Source: Candidatus Aminicenantes bacterium UBA6072 (GTDB lineage: Bacteria; Acidobacteriota; Aminicenantia; UBA2199). Taken from it: 64,000 nucleotides of DNA. Numbering within the stretch: position 1 is the first letter of the stretch; every line of letters begins with the position of its first letter. Made by a program: the position numbers and the translations under genes. The stretch lies in assembly GCA_002436105.1 (NCBI GenBank), contig DIXU01000006.1:62001-126000 (forward strand), in the 5' to 3' direction. This document shows positions 24,095-32,474 of this stretch, in pieces. The notes under the pieces were generated by a model. The model saw only the letters and a program-made list of their open reading frames with translations, did no database searches and was not told the DNA's origin.

Positions 24095-25891
24095 ATGAAA
24101 AAAACATCGTTTTTTATCAAGGCTGCCGCCTTGACATTCGTCGTGGCCGCGATTTTCGCCCAAGAGGGGAAGTATTTCGGAAAGGCCTCCCCCGGCCCTG
24201 AGCCGGCGAAGTTCCTGCCGGAAACCCTGCATCAAGGACTTTGCCCCCACGGGCAGCTGGCCTTTGCCCCCGACGGGTCGGGCGTTTTCTGGTCGGCGAT
24301 CGCCCTGGAGGGCCGCAAGCAAACGATTTACTGGAGCGCCTTTGACGGGAAAGCGTTTTCCCCGCCGGTCGTCGCCCCCTTCGCCGCCGAGGCAGGCAAC
24401 GGCGGGCCCGCCTTCTCTCCCGACGGCCGGCGCCTGTTTTTCAACGTTGAGATCCCCGGCCCTGACGCCACTTCCCCGAAGACGACGGCCATCGCCTATG
24501 TCGAGAGATCCGGCTCCGGCTGGACCAGGCCGGAGCGGATAGAGCCCACGGTCGACACCCTGATGACCAAGGGCCAGGTGTCTGTCGCCAGGAGCGGAAA
24601 CATCTATTTCGTCGGCAGGGTTCTCACGGAACGGGCGCCAGCAATCTTCGTTTCCCGCATCGTCGACGGCAAATATTCCCCTCCGGAAAAGTTGGCCGGC
24701 CCCATCGCCGACGTTCCCTTAGTGGCCGATCCCTGGGTCGATCCCGACGAACGGTTCCTGCTCGTCTCATCCCCCCCAGCCGAGGGACCTCCGATGTTGA
24801 CCGACATCGGGATCTGCTCCCGCCAATCCGATGGGGAGTGGAGCAAACCGGTTCGGCTTGGCGGTCCGGTCAACACAACGGCCTTCGAACGATTCGCCTC
24901 GCTTTCTTCCGACGGGAAATTCCTCTTCTTCATCCGAGCCTTCGGCCAGCAGTTCGTCGGCGACCAGGCCCATTTCTACTGGGTCGAGACGAAGGATATC
25001 CCGGAGCTCCAATCAGTATTGTCTCAGGAAAAGGCGTTCCCCGTCCTCCGGAACCAGGAACCGCCGGAAGCCCCGGCAGTCGTCTTTGCCCCGGGCGTCA
25101 TCAGCCTGCCGGGGCGCATCGAGTTCTGCCTCGCCCTCAGCCCGGACGGAAACGAGGCTTTCTTCGCCGTCCGCAAGGGCCCCGGCCAATGGGAGATCCA
25201 GCGGACGGAGCGCAGGGACGGGGCCTGGCAGCCCTCCGTCATTGCCCCCTTTTCCGGAGTTCAATCCGACCTCGAGCCCACGTTCAGCCCCGACGGCCGG
25301 CGCCTGTTCTTCAGCTCCAACCGGCCGCTGGAGGCCCAGACCGGCGCCGACGGGTTCAATATTTGGATGGTGGAACGCCAGGGCCACGGCTGGTCGCCGC
25401 CGAAAGCGCTGCCTGCGCCCATCAACGGACCGGGCGATCAGTGGCGGGCCAGCCAGGGCCGCAACGGCAACCTGTTTTATTCCTCCGGAGGATTATGGAC
25501 CTGCCCGTTCGCCGACGGGAAGGCCGGCCAGCCGCTGAAGCTCTTCGACCCGCGGGCGCCGCAGGGCCTGATCGGCGGCCACGCCTTCGTCTCCCCTGAC
25601 GAGGATTACCTTCTGACCGCCTGGATGGCCGGCCCCGGCCACCGCGGCGGCTGGGACCTCTACATCAGCTTCCGCGACGGGCAGGGGAACTGGTCGCCCT
25701 CGGTCAACCTGGGTGACGCCGTCAACACGCCGGCCGGCGAAGATTTTCCGCTGGTCTCGCCCGATGGCAAGGACCTCTATTTCTTTCGCCATCAGAAAAG
25801 TGAAAGCGGCGAGGAGAGCGGCGACATCTTCCGCATCGACGCCGGCTTCCTGCTAACCCTGAAAGAAAATTGCCTTCCCCAGGTGAAATAA
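24095..25891 (+). CDS. Exported double PD40 beta-propeller protein
   Basis: A 598-residue protein with a signal peptide (1-22) and two consecutive propellers. The first (about 28-310) opens with a degraded box (YFGKASPGPEPAKFLPE) and blades such as FSPDGRRLFFNVEIPG; it ends HFYWVETKDIPELQS, itself a version of the family tail. The second opens AVVFAPGVISLPGR and has FSPDGRRLFFSSNRPL and VSPDEDYLLTAWMAGPG. So the protein looks like two family members joined tail to box, with the internal tail retained. The C-terminus (RIDAGFLLTLKENC) departs from the usual ending. GC-rich. A periplasmic binding or scaffold role is inferred. Confidence 0.8.
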   Translation: MKKTSFFIKAAALTFVVAAIFAQEGKYFGKASPGPEPAKFLPETLHQGLCPHGQLAFAPDGSGVFWSAIALEGRKQTIYWSAFDGKAFSPPVVAPFAAEAGNGGPAFSPDGRRLFFNVEIPGPDATSPKTTAIAYVERSGSGWTRPERIEPTVDTLMTKGQVSVARSGNIYFVGRVLTERAPAIFVSRIVDGKYSPPEKLAGPIADVPLVADPWVDPDERFLLVSSPPAEGPPMLTDIGICSRQSDGEWSKPVRLGGPVNTTAFERFASLSSDGKFLFFIRAFGQQFVGDQAHFYWVETKDIPELQSVLSQEKAFPVLRNQEPPEAPAVVFAPGVISLPGRIEFCLALSPDGNEAFFAVRKGPGQWEIQRTERRDGAWQPSVIAPFSGVQSDLEPTFSPDGRRLFFSSNRPLEAQTGADGFNIWMVERQGHGWSPPKALPAPINGPGDQWRASQGRNGNLFYSSGGLWTCPFADGKAGQPLKLFDPRAPQGLIGGHAFVSPDEDYLLTAWMAGPGHRGGWDLYISFRDGQGNWSPSVNLGDAVNTPAGEDFPLVSPDGKDLYFFRHQKSESGEESGDIFRIDAGFLLTLKENCLPQVK

Positions 25892-26037
25892 CCTTTGAGG
25901 GATGGTGCTTGTTTTTATGCAATTGGCACGATATGGTATTTCCTTGCGCAGGACGAGGATGATAATTCCGAGAGCTTTTCGCCATTGCCCCAGCCGCGAC
26001 CATGGCCCAAAAGGATCGGAGAAATGAGGAGGTTGTC

Positions 26038-27582
26038 ATGAAAAAAGGAACACGGATATTGATCCTGGCTTTTTGCCTGATCATGCTGGAATCGGCAGGG
26101 TCGTCATTCGCCTTCGCCCAGCAGGACGGTGACGACGTGGCGATCGGGAAGTACCGGAAGATTCACTCCGAAATATTGAACGAGGAGCGGACGCTCCTGG
26201 TGCACCTGCCCCGAGGGTACGAAGATGGGAAACGGCGCTACCCGGTCCTCTATATGCTCTACGGCGACCATGTGACCACCTATTTTGCCGAGGCGGTTTC
26301 CGTTCTCGACACCCTGTGCCCGACCGGACGGATCCCCGATTGTCTCCTGGTCGGCATCATGAATGCTGACCGCTACCGCGACCTGCTGCCCCTGACACCC
26401 GATGGCAAGCCCACGGGCATTGAAGCCTTCACCCGCTTCCTGCAGCAGGAGGCGTTCCCTTTCATCGAGAGCCAATATCGGACCAAGGATTTCCGGGTTC
26501 TGATCGGTCCCCAGGCCGGGGCCAATTTCGGGCTGTTTACTCTTTTTCAGCATCCCGACATATTTGACGCGCTGATCATCAACCATCCGTTCCGCTGGCA
26601 GGGCGGAAGGGATTTGATCCTGAAAACGGCGGAGAGTTCTTTGAATCAAAAATCGGATTTCAGAAAATGGGTATTCATTACCTATGATGACGCAGATGCT
26701 TTGGCCAGGGAGGGGATCGGGTACCTGAATCGGTTTGAGCAAATCGTCAAAACCAGCCATCCGGAAGGTTTTGAATTGGAATTGAATTTCATGCCCGGGC
26801 ATGACGAATTCTTACAGCGCCTGGGATTGCGGGAAGGCTTGAAAAAATTGTTTGAAAATTATCCATTCCCGGAGAAGCGAAAGGTGGAGTGCCTGGATGA
26901 CGTGCTTTCGTTTTACCGGGAGTTGTCAAAAGAATATGGGTTTGAAGTGGATCCGCCCGAGCACGTGCTGACGGTTCAGGGGGATCACCTGATGGAACTC
27001 GGAAAAATCAATGAGGTTGTGAAGATTCTTGAATTTGCCATGGAACGGTATCCCCTGGGGGCCAACAGCTTTTTCCGCATGGCCAACATCCTGTCCCGGA
27101 TGGGAAACCTGGAGAGCGCGCTGGATTATATGAAAAAGGCCGTGGAGTTGGTTCCGCACGACAACGGCTTGCTCCGTTCCCGGCTCGCGAGCATGGAGAA
27201 AAAAATCAAGGCCTCCGCCGCCTATCAGGTGGAAAAGGCGATTCGTGCCGGCGGAATCGAAGCCGGGATCAATAAATTCAGGGAATTGCAGGCCCATTCC
27301 CAGCCCCCGATCTATTTCGACGAAAACGAGTTCAACGACCTGGGGTACCGGCTGATGCAGGCCGGAAATCTGGCAGGCGCCCTCCAGGTATTCCAGATGA
27401 ACGTGGAGTTGCATCCCGGATTGGCCAATGCCCATGACAGCCTGGGCGAATGCTATATGAGAAACGGAGAAAAGGAAAAAGCCATCGAAAGCTACAAGAG
27501 AGTCCTGGAAATCAATCCCCAAAACCAAAATGCCCGGGAGATGCTGAAAAAGCTTCAAGAAAAAGATCCGAATAAAAGGTGA
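26038..27582 (+). CDS. Exported esterase-fold (EstD/Fes-like) protein with C-terminal TPRs
   Basis: A 514-residue protein with a signal peptide (1-28). Residues 40-290 match the putative esterase alpha/beta-hydrolase family (LLVHLPRGYEDGKRRYPVLY, FVGIMN-like LLVGIMNAD, FMPGHDEF). At the nucleophile elbow, however, the sequence is IGPQAGANFG with Gln159 where Ser is expected, so it may be catalytically dead. The C-terminal third carries tetratricopeptide repeats (FFRMANILSRMGNLESALDY; NAHDSLGECYMRNGEKEKAI). The TPR end resembles that of the partial MBL gene at the left edge, again suggesting module reuse. The ATG at 26038 follows GAGGAGGTTGTC. The role is probably binding or scaffolding. Confidence 0.75.
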   Translation: MKKGTRILILAFCLIMLESAGSSFAFAQQDGDDVAIGKYRKIHSEILNEERTLLVHLPRGYEDGKRRYPVLYMLYGDHVTTYFAEAVSVLDTLCPTGRIPDCLLVGIMNADRYRDLLPLTPDGKPTGIEAFTRFLQQEAFPFIESQYRTKDFRVLIGPQAGANFGLFTLFQHPDIFDALIINHPFRWQGGRDLILKTAESSLNQKSDFRKWVFITYDDADALAREGIGYLNRFEQIVKTSHPEGFELELNFMPGHDEFLQRLGLREGLKKLFENYPFPEKRKVECLDDVLSFYRELSKEYGFEVDPPEHVLTVQGDHLMELGKINEVVKILEFAMERYPLGANSFFRMANILSRMGNLESALDYMKKAVELVPHDNGLLRSRLASMEKKIKASAAYQVEKAIRAGGIEAGINKFRELQAHSQPPIYFDENEFNDLGYRLMQAGNLAGALQVFQMNVELHPGLANAHDSLGECYMRNGEKEKAIESYKRVLEINPQNQNAREMLKKLQEKDPNKR

Positions 27583-27602
27583 AATTCCCCCGGAGGTTTC
27601 CG

Positions 27603-27905
27603 ATGCACTTTGTCGTGATCGCCTACGATGGGACGGATGAACAGGCCCTGGAGCGCCGCATGGCGGTGCGGCCGGAGCACTTGAAGCAGGCGGAGAAATG
27701 GCACGAGAACGGCCGCTGGCTCTACGCCTGCGGCATCGAGAATGACAAGGGCGACCTGATCGGCTCGATGATCGTATGCGACTTCCCTTCAAAAACGGAA
27801 TTGCAGCAGGAATGGCTGGACAATGAGCCCTATGTGCTGGGCAAGGTCTGGGAAAGAATCGACGTCCACCCAGCGCGGGTCCCGCCCTATTTCCTGAACC
27901 GCTAA
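27603..27905 (+). CDS. YciI-family (YCII) protein
   Basis: A 100-residue cytoplasmic protein with the ferredoxin-like YCII fold: MHFVVIAYDG first strand, RRMAVRPEHLKQAEKW helix, YACGIENDKGDLIGSMIV strands, PYVLGKVWERIDVHPARVPP end. Family members are small dimeric proteins, some with lyase or dehalogenase-like activity; the conserved His is usually in the HL of the first helix, seen here as EHL. GGAGGTTTCCG places the ATG at 27603. It overlaps nothing and follows the esterase-TPR gene by 20 nt, so it may be co-transcribed. It is the first non-exported gene after a long run of secreted proteins and marks the island edge. Confidence 0.8.
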   Translation: MHFVVIAYDGTDEQALERRMAVRPEHLKQAEKWHENGRWLYACGIENDKGDLIGSMIVCDFPSKTELQQEWLDNEPYVLGKVWERIDVHPARVPPYFLNR

Positions 27906-28002
27906 GCGGCCCGTCCTCCGTTTCCCGCGGAAAGAACCCCAAATTCATGGTTTTCCCTGAGGGTCGGAGTTCCCGGGCGGCATCCCCGAGAAAAAAATTC
28001 AC

Positions 28003-28031
28003 TTGAGATATTTTCGCTGAAATCCTATCCT
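28003..28031 (+). promoter_or_regulatory. Promoter of the beta-helix lipoprotein gene
   Basis: TTGAGA, 17-bp spacer, TATCCT. The ATG at 28043 is 11 nt past the -10 box with no clear ribosome site. Confidence 0.5.
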
Positions 28032-28042
28032 ACTCAACAGAT

Positions 28043-29554
28043 ATGGAATTCAGCAGAAAATCGGGCCTTCGAAGGGCCATAAACGGGGTCGCCAGCCGCG
28101 GCGGGATGGCGTTCCTGTTGACCGTGATCCTGGCCCTGTCGGGCTGCGCCCGCGAGGAAGGCGGGCTCCCCGACGATCCACCCGCTCCCGAGGATCCGAC
28201 CGCCTACGAGGAGACCCTGCCGCCCGATCCTGTGTACGACGAGGCGAACGTGCTCTACGTGGCGCCGGCGGGAAATGATTTTGGCAACGACGGCTCCCTG
28301 GCCGCCCCGTTCCGCACCATCGCCCGCGCCCTGGAAAGGGCCGATGCGGGAAAATCGATCGTCCTGCGCGGCGGCACATACAGGGAAGCCGTCAGGGTGC
28401 GTCTCGCCAACATCACCATCCGTTCCCAAACCGGCGAGTGGGCCGTGATCCAGTGCCCGATGAACGATCCCGACCTCGATGTCGCGGTGCTGTTCGACGT
28501 GGACGCCTCCGGCGGCAGGCTGCAGCGCCTGGAGGTCGTCGGCGGCTACTATTACGGCGTGATGTTCCAGACCCGATGGGACTGGGGCGACCCCGGCGAC
28601 CGCACCGGCGCCTCGCGCATGCTGCTGGAAGACTGCCGCATCCACGACACCGGCCGCGATTGCGTCAAGATCACTCCCGGCTGCGACGACATCGTCATCC
28701 GCCGCTGCGAGATCTTTCGCAGCGGCCGGCGCGACGACGGCAACGCCGAGGGCATCGACAACGTCAACGGCGACCGCATGACGGTCGAGGATTGCCGCAT
28801 CCACGACATCGCCACCAACGGCCTCTACTTCAAGGGCGGGGCCCAGGGCTGCGTGGTGCAGAGAAATCTCATCCATTCCTGCGGCAATGGCGGCGTCATG
28901 GTCGGCTTCGACACCAGCCCCGAGTTCTTCGACCTGCAGGCCAACCCCGGCTATTACGAAAGCCTGGACGGCACGGTGCGCAACAACATCATTGTCGACA
29001 CGGGTTATGCCGGCATCGGCATCTACGCCTCCAGCAGGCCGAGGATCTATAACAACACCGTCTGTAACGCCGCCTCAAGGGGCCAGAACGCCCTCCATTT
29101 CGGGATCAGCTTCCAGGACTGGGAGCCCGAGGCCAAGCGGCCGGCGACGCTGGAGCCCGACATCCGCAACAACATCTTCGTCCAGGCTGCCGGCGGCGAC
29201 GACCACGTGGTGCGCATCCGCTACGCCGACGAACTGGGCGGCCTTTCGGCGCTCAGCGGCATGCCCGTGATGAGCCATAACCTGTATTTCCGCATCGGCG
29301 GCGGCGCCTGCCTCTTCTACGACCAGCGCCCGGGCTCGTTCGCCCAGGGCATGAGCCTCGCTCAATGGCAGGCGCACACCAGCGGCGACGGCGACTCCCT
29401 GCAGGCCGATCCCCTCCTGAACGGGCAGAATAAGTTGTCCGCCTCCAGCCCGGCCATCAACCGCGGGCGGAACAACACGGTCGTGCGCTACGACATCGAC
29501 CGGGTCGAGCGCAGCGGCATCTACGACATCGGCGGCGACGAATACGATGACTGA
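28043..29554 (+). CDS. Right-handed parallel beta-helix lipoprotein
   Basis: A 503-residue protein with lipobox LALSGC (Cys35) and a Pro/Asp/Glu-rich linker. The block VLYVAPAGNDFGNDGSLAAP, FRTIARALERA is the DUF1565-type start of beta-helix proteins. Coils follow with repeated VEDCRIHD, IRRCEIF and VRNNIIVDTGYAGIGIY rungs, ending SSPAINRG...YDIGGDEYD, typical of surface polysaccharide lyases and cell-surface beta-helix proteins. Asn and Asp ladders are visible, but I cannot assign catalytic residues. It is likely surface or periplasmic, acting on polysaccharide or as a binding protein. It stands alone, with a promoter upstream and a repeat-rich gap downstream. Confidence 0.85.
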   Translation: MEFSRKSGLRRAINGVASRGGMAFLLTVILALSGCAREEGGLPDDPPAPEDPTAYEETLPPDPVYDEANVLYVAPAGNDFGNDGSLAAPFRTIARALERADAGKSIVLRGGTYREAVRVRLANITIRSQTGEWAVIQCPMNDPDLDVAVLFDVDASGGRLQRLEVVGGYYYGVMFQTRWDWGDPGDRTGASRMLLEDCRIHDTGRDCVKITPGCDDIVIRRCEIFRSGRRDDGNAEGIDNVNGDRMTVEDCRIHDIATNGLYFKGGAQGCVVQRNLIHSCGNGGVMVGFDTSPEFFDLQANPGYYESLDGTVRNNIIVDTGYAGIGIYASSRPRIYNNTVCNAASRGQNALHFGISFQDWEPEAKRPATLEPDIRNNIFVQAAGGDDHVVRIRYADELGGLSALSGMPVMSHNLYFRIGGGACLFYDQRPGSFAQGMSLAQWQAHTSGDGDSLQADPLLNGQNKLSASSPAINRGRNNTVVRYDIDRVERSGIYDIGGDEYDD

Positions 29555-30074
29555 CCGGGACGATCTTCGTGATTCGTGAGTCGTGATTCGTGAAGAGGAA
29601 GAAGGGAAATCGGCGCAAGGTTCAGGGCAAGACAAAGGCATAAGTTTAAAGTTCAAAGTAAAAAGTTTAAAGTAAGAAAAAATCTCGCAATGAAAATCGT
29701 TGAAGCGTTGAAACGAAAGAGCAGGAACTTATTCCAAGGTTCTTGCTGACACTGACACTGTCACTGACACTTGCCTCGGCTTTCGTTTGGGAAATTGGAA
29801 TTTGGAGCTTGGAATTTGATTGTTATTTGGAATTTAAGTCTTACGATTGCTTCTTCTTTTCCCGTCAACCGTAAACCGTACACCGTCAACCGATTTCAAT
29901 CACTGCCACTGAAGTTCAATCTGATCACCTGCTAATACCAACACTTCTCTTTTTCGGGATTTGGTGCTTTTATCTTGGCATACGCCGAGCACCGGCCGCC
30001 CTGGAGGTTTCATTATTTTCCCGCATCGGGTACAATTCCTTTGCGAAAAAAAACAACCTTCAAAAAGGTGCGGC
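29555..30074. repeat. Repeat-patchwork intergenic region (locus 1)
   Basis: 520 bp without a supportable gene. It contains GTGATTCGTGAGTCGTGATT units, TTAAAGTTCAAAGTAAAAAG, CACTGACACTGTCACTGACA, the GGAATTTGGAGCTTGGAATT module and CCGTCAACCGTAAACCGTAC. The same modules in other orders and orientations fill other gaps (37.5, 46.6, 51.2, 54.8, 56.2 kb). Confidence 0.7.
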
Positions 30075-30731
30075 ATGAAGACAAAGACCGATCACAAGAA
30101 GGAGAGCCGGCGGCGTCAAGCCCGGACGCTCATTAAAAACCTCACGAAACGGGGGATCGAGGGCGCTTTTTTCGAGACCCGCGCCGAGGCGGTGAAGGAT
30201 ATCTGCGCCGCCATCCCCGCCGGGGCGCTGGTCGGCCTGGGCGGCTCGGAGACGCTGATCGAGTCGGGCCTGCTCGACGCCCTGCGCAACATGGACATCC
30301 GCCTGCTCGACCGCTACCGGCCGGGGGTCGGCAAGGCGGACGTCGACGAGATGCGCCTGCAGGGGCTGCTGGCCGACGTCTTCGTCATGAGCAGCAACGC
30401 CGTCAGCGCCGACGGCCGGCTGGTGAACATCGACGGCACCGGCAACCGCGTGGCGGCGCTGGTGTTCGGGCCCAAGCGGGTCGTGGTCATCGCCGGCATG
30501 AACAAGGTCGCCGCCGATTTGGAAACGGCCATCTCCCGTGCCCGCAACAGCGCCGCCGCGGCCAACAGCCTGCGCGTCGGCGCCGACACCCCCTGCGCCC
30601 ACACCGGCTTCTGCCAGGACCCGCACTGCCACCCGCCGCAGCGCATCTGCTGCCAGCTCGTGATCACTGAAGGCGGCATGGTACCCGGCCGCATCCGCGT
30701 TGTCCTGGTCAACGAGGACCTGGGGTACTGA
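30075..30731 (+). CDS. LUD-domain (LutC/YkgG-like, DUF162) protein
   Basis: A 218-residue cytoplasmic protein of the LUD family. It has a helical start, AIPAGALVGLGGSETLIESG (the loop characteristic of the family), DVFVMSSNAVSADGRLVNID, RVVVIAGMNKVAADLETAI, and four cysteines near the C-terminus (DTPCAHTGFCQDPHCHPP, RICCQ) that could bind metal. LUD proteins take part in lactate utilisation (LutABC), but many stand-alone copies have unknown roles. Partner Fe-S subunits (LutA/LutB) are absent here. The ATG at 30075 is preceded by AAAAGGTGCGGC, a weak ribosome site. The next gene starts 11 nt downstream, so they form an operon with the GNAT and phosphoesterase genes. Confidence 0.85.
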   Translation: MKTKTDHKKESRRRQARTLIKNLTKRGIEGAFFETRAEAVKDICAAIPAGALVGLGGSETLIESGLLDALRNMDIRLLDRYRPGVGKADVDEMRLQGLLADVFVMSSNAVSADGRLVNIDGTGNRVAALVFGPKRVVVIAGMNKVAADLETAISRARNSAAAANSLRVGADTPCAHTGFCQDPHCHPPQRICCQLVITEGGMVPGRIRVVLVNEDLGY

Positions 30732-30741
30732 GGGGGCCGTC

Positions 30742-31626
30742 ATGGGCGGGACACCGGCCATAATCATCCGCGGCATGACGGCCGAAGACATCGACTTCGC
30801 CACCGCCCTCACCCGCGCCGCCGGTTGGGCCAGCGAGAGCATGGACTCGTTTGCGGCGTTCCTGGCCCATGACGCCGACGGCTGCTTCATCGCCGAGGCG
30901 GGCGGCGAGAAGGCGGGCGTCTGCATCGCCACGGCCTACGAACGGAACGGCTTCATCGGCGAGCTGGTCGTGAGCAGGCACCTGCGCCTGCTGGGCATCG
31001 GCCAGCTGCTTTTCCGGAAGGCGCTGGACCACCTGCTCGCCGCCGGGCTGGAGAGCATCTACCTGGACGGCGACCTGAACGCCGTTTCCTATTACGAGAA
31101 GATGGGCTTCCGCAAGCTGTGCCGCTCGCTGCGCTTCCGCGGCAAGTTCAAGGGCAGGAAGCACGACCACATCCGCGCCCTGCGGCCGGAGGAACTGGAC
31201 CGCCTGTGCGTGCTGGACCGGGAGTTCTTCGGCGACGACCGCTCTTTTTTCCTGCGCCGCCGCCTGGAAGCCTTTCCGCGCATGTGCCTGGTCGCCGAGC
31301 GCAACGGGGAGATCCGCGGCTGGATCATGGCCCGGCCAGGCGACAATTTGCTGGCCGTCGGCCCCTGGGCGGCCCTGGCGCCCGAGGAAGCCGCCCCCCT
31401 GCTCGAGCACCTGGCCAGCGAGCACGGCACCGAGGCGCTGCGCCTCGGCGTCCTGGACCGCAACGAGGAGGCGGTGCGCCTGCTCCGCTCCTGGCCTGGC
31501 CTGCAGGAGGGGATCCATTCCTGGCGCATGGTCCGCGGCCCGTCCGACATCCCCGACGAGGGCCTTCAGGGGCTCCTGGGCGACCACCCGGCGCTCTATG
31601 CCATCGGCTCCGGCGCCAAGGGCTGA
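30742..31626 (+). CDS. Double GNAT-domain acetyltransferase
   Basis: 294 residues with two GCN5-related N-acetyltransferase units. The first has the acetyl-CoA loop in LGIGQLLFRKALDHLLAAG, after FIGELVVSRHLR and before YEKMGFRKL. The second (about 140-290) is degenerate: RALRPEELDRLCVLDREFFG, then MCLVAERNGEIRGWIM and LRLGVLDRNEEAVRLL, without a clear R/Q-x-x-G-x-G/A loop. This two-domain layout is known for GNATs in which one half is non-catalytic. The substrate is unknown. The start at ATG 30742 has a weak GGGGGCC upstream. It lies 14 nt before the phosphoesterase gene. Confidence 0.85.
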   Translation: MGGTPAIIIRGMTAEDIDFATALTRAAGWASESMDSFAAFLAHDADGCFIAEAGGEKAGVCIATAYERNGFIGELVVSRHLRLLGIGQLLFRKALDHLLAAGLESIYLDGDLNAVSYYEKMGFRKLCRSLRFRGKFKGRKHDHIRALRPEELDRLCVLDREFFGDDRSFFLRRRLEAFPRMCLVAERNGEIRGWIMARPGDNLLAVGPWAALAPEEAAPLLEHLASEHGTEALRLGVLDRNEEAVRLLRSWPGLQEGIHSWRMVRGPSDIPDEGLQGLLGDHPALYAIGSGAKG

Positions 31627-31639
31627 AAGGAGCGCTGCC

Positions 31640-32389
31640 ATGCAAGCCTCGCCCATCGCCGTCCTGTCCGATATTCACGGCAACCGCTGGGCCCTGGAAG
31701 CCGTCCTGGCCGACATCCGCTTTCGCGGCATCCGCGCCATGGTCAACCTCGGCGACTGCGTCTACGGGCCGCTGGACCCGGCCGGCACGGCCAGGATCCT
31801 CCTGGAACTGGACATGCCGACCGTGCGCGGCAACGAAGACCGCATCCTTCTTGAGGATCCCTTCCAACATCCCGATTCCCCTTCCTTGCCGTTCGTTCAG
31901 GCCGAACTGGAAGCGGAACACCTTCGCTGGCTGCGGGACCTGCCGCCGTGCGCCGTCGCCTTCGGGGACCTTTTCCTCTGCCACGGCACGCCGCGAAGCG
32001 ACACGGAGTATCTCCTGTGGGAGGTGCGGGAAGACGGGCCGTGCCGGCGTCTGCCCGCTGCCGTCGCCAACCTGCTGGCAAACGTCGACCAGCCGGTGAT
32101 CCTTTGCGGCCACGATCACCTGCCGGCGCGATTGGACCTGCCGGACGGCCGCTGCGTCGTCGATCCGGGCAGCGTCGGGCTGCCGGCCTATCGCGATATC
32201 CATCCCTTCCCCCATTCCATGGAGGCCGGCTCGCCCCACGCCCGCTACGCCGTCATCACCAATAAACAAAGAAGGTTTGCGGTAGAGCACGTCGCCATCG
32301 CTTACGACCACGAAACCGCGGCGGCGACGGCGGAGAGGAACGGCCGCCCCGACTGGGCCCTTGCCCTGCGCAGCGGCCGGGCTTCCTGA
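31640..32389 (+). CDS. Calcineurin-like metallophosphoesterase (YfcE/MJ0936 type)
   Basis: A 249-residue cytoplasmic protein. The dinuclear metal motifs are in order: SDIHGN (Asp11, His13), NLGDCVYG, VRGNEDRIL (Asn at the third motif), FLCHGTPRSD, ILCGHDHLPARLD. The length and the final beta strands match the single-domain phosphodiesterases of the YfcE/MJ0936 group. Likely substrates are phosphodiesters or nucleotides. AAAGGAGCGCTGCC gives a good ribosome site for ATG 31640. As the third gene of the LUD-GNAT-phosphoesterase run it is probably co-transcribed, but no common pathway is obvious. Confidence 0.85.
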   Translation: MQASPIAVLSDIHGNRWALEAVLADIRFRGIRAMVNLGDCVYGPLDPAGTARILLELDMPTVRGNEDRILLEDPFQHPDSPSLPFVQAELEAEHLRWLRDLPPCAVAFGDLFLCHGTPRSDTEYLLWEVREDGPCRRLPAAVANLLANVDQPVILCGHDHLPARLDLPDGRCVVDPGSVGLPAYRDIHPFPHSMEAGSPHARYAVITNKQRRFAVEHVAIAYDHETAAATAERNGRPDWALALRSGRAS

Positions 32390-32474
32390 TCGCAAAATCC
32401 GATGAAACCCGTGACTGAGGAAACTTTGCCCGCTGAAAAACGTCTTAAGAATTGCAGCCATCAGGAGGAGCACA

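Noticed and set aside
29555..30074. Possible CRISPR array in the repeat-rich gaps
   Set aside because: Units are short, irregular and adjacent, without equal-length spacers or cas genes.
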